NCBI GenBank assembly: GCA_030760725.1
Contig: JASWHV010000003.1
Coordinates: forward strand, 63,817,264-63,881,263
Length of the DNA stretch: 64,000 bases
Source: Neostapfia colusana
Taxonomy: Eukaryota > Streptophyta > Magnoliopsida > Poales > Poaceae
Direction: 5' to 3'
Positions 63,670-64,000 of this stretch are shown here, one piece after another. Each line of letters begins with the position of its first letter. Within the stretch, counting starts at the first letter, position 1. The notes beneath the pieces are model-generated. The model had not been told where the DNA came from. It made no database searches and was given only the letters and a program-made list of their open reading frames with translations. The translations under genes and the position numbers were made by a program.

Positions 63670-64000
63670 TCAAGCAACGTTTCGAGAATCTAGGATATTT
63701 AGTTCACTCCTTAGGTCACAAAAGTGTTTCTCATCAAGGGGTTTGGTGAAGATGTCCGCCAATTGCTTCTCACTCCTAAAATGAGAGACGATATCTTCCT
63801 TGATAGAGTGATCTCGCAGGAAATGGTGACAGATATCAATGTGTTTGGTTGTAGAATGCTCCATGGGATTGTGAGCAATTTTGATGGCACCCTCATTGTC
63901 ACATAGGAGTAGAATATGGCTCAAAGTGTAACCATAGTCCCTAAGAGTTTGTCGCATCCATAGGAGTTGTGCACAAAAACTCCCGGCTGCGACGTACTCC
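63670..64000 (-). CDS. pol: Sirevirus copy 2 RNase H end of pol (partial, open to window edge)
   Basis: An uninterrupted minus-strand frame from the window edge to the stop at 63670: EYVAAGS, ILLLCDNEGAIKIAHNP, KHIDICHHFLRDH and QLADIFTKPLDEKHFCDL, the conserved Copia RNase H end. Unlike copy 1 it has no frameshift here. The upstream pol lies outside the window, so functionality cannot be judged. Confidence 0.85.
   Translation of the reverse strand, partial: EYVAAGSFCAQLLWMRQTLRDYGYTLSHILLLCDNEGAIKIAHNPMEHSTTKHIDICHHFLRDHSIKEDIVSHFRSEKQLADIFTKPLDEKHFCDLRSELNILDSRNVA

Larger units (their letters stand above)
23510..64000 (-). mobile_element. chromovirus-type Gypsy retrotransposon, element D (extends past the right edge)
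   Basis: Minus-strand Gypsy element split by three insertions. Reading on the minus strand: 5' LTR (from beyond 60130 to 56093), tRNA-Met-type PBS (56089-56078), gag, protease, RT, then after element C the RNase H and integrase with chromodomain-like end, PPT (34313-34301) and 3' LTR (34300-23510). Without insertions it would be about 15 kb. Large LTRs, the TGGTATCAGAGC PBS and the integrase tail suggest the Tekay/Del chromovirus group. All genes are damaged. Confidence 0.85.
60131..64000 (-). mobile_element. Sirevirus-type Copia retrotransposon, copy 2 (3' part)
   Basis: Minus-strand copy of the family at 1509-18949. From the left: 3' LTR 60131-61758, PPT 61759-61772, 3' UTR, a truncated extra ORF, palindrome spacer and the RNase H end of pol at the window edge. 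It is inserted in the D 5' LTR. The left duplication would be AACTC (60126-60130); the other side is outside the window. Confidence 0.9.

Overview
This window is nuclear DNA from a flowering plant, most likely a grass (Poaceae). The evidence is the set of mobile elements: a Sirevirus-type Copia family with short palindromes in its LTR, several chromodomain-class Gypsy elements with 3-4 kb LTRs, a Tat-like Gypsy deletion derivative, an RTE-type LINE with a GTT tail and a PIF/Harbinger transposon. I find no host gene, tRNA, rRNA or CRISPR. Essentially the whole 64 kb is a nest of transposons, most of them decayed. Species cannot be named from what is visible. Layout, left half: 1-1500 is GC-rich sequence resembling a decayed chromovirus LTR. 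About 1509-18949 is Sirevirus copy 1 (+ strand, 5' LTR missing), with gag, protease, integrase, RT and RNase H remnants, a repeat-rich spacer, an extra ORF in the env position and a 3' LTR (17332-18949). A Tat-like Gypsy derivative (4676-11222, 5-bp TSD GTAAC) is inserted in its integrase. 18950-21711 holds two LTR ends of one Gypsy family in inverted orientation around a partial gag leader. 21712-23509 is a PIF/Harbinger remnant with convergent ORFs. Layout, right half: from 23510 past the right edge runs one minus-strand chromovirus (here element D). Its 3' LTR is 23510-34300, pol is 34314-36348 plus 52138-53420, gag is 53480-54541, the PBS is at 56078-56089 and the 5' LTR starts at 56093. 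Three elements are nested in D: a solo LTR of another chromovirus (25939-32321, TSD TTGGC), itself carrying a full-length RTE LINE (28632-32016, 15-bp TSD); a complete 15.8-kb plus-strand chromovirus (element C, 36349-52132, TSD CGTAT, LTRs of about 4 kb); and Sirevirus copy 2 (minus strand, 60131 to beyond 64000). How the parts relate: TSDs and split reading frames give the relative order of insertions. The PIF element and Sirevirus 1 are the oldest hosts, D landed in the PIF transposase, and C, the solo LTR and Sirevirus 2 landed in D. Most pol genes carry frameshifts, stops or catalytic-residue changes. The LINE ORF is the most intact, with one visible nonsense codon. Most noteworthy: (i) a roughly 56-bp G-box (CACGTG) and hairpin array in the Sirevirus 1 spacer is the reverse-complement relative of the 113-bp array in the Tat-like Gypsy LTRs, and Sirevirus 2 lacks it; (ii) the Sirevirus carries an env-position ORF with a conserved splice-acceptor-like site just before its ATG; (iii) element C carries an uncharacterised coiled-coil ORF upstream of gag; (iv) a small stem-loop with partial base-pair covariation recurs in the LTRs of three chromovirus families.
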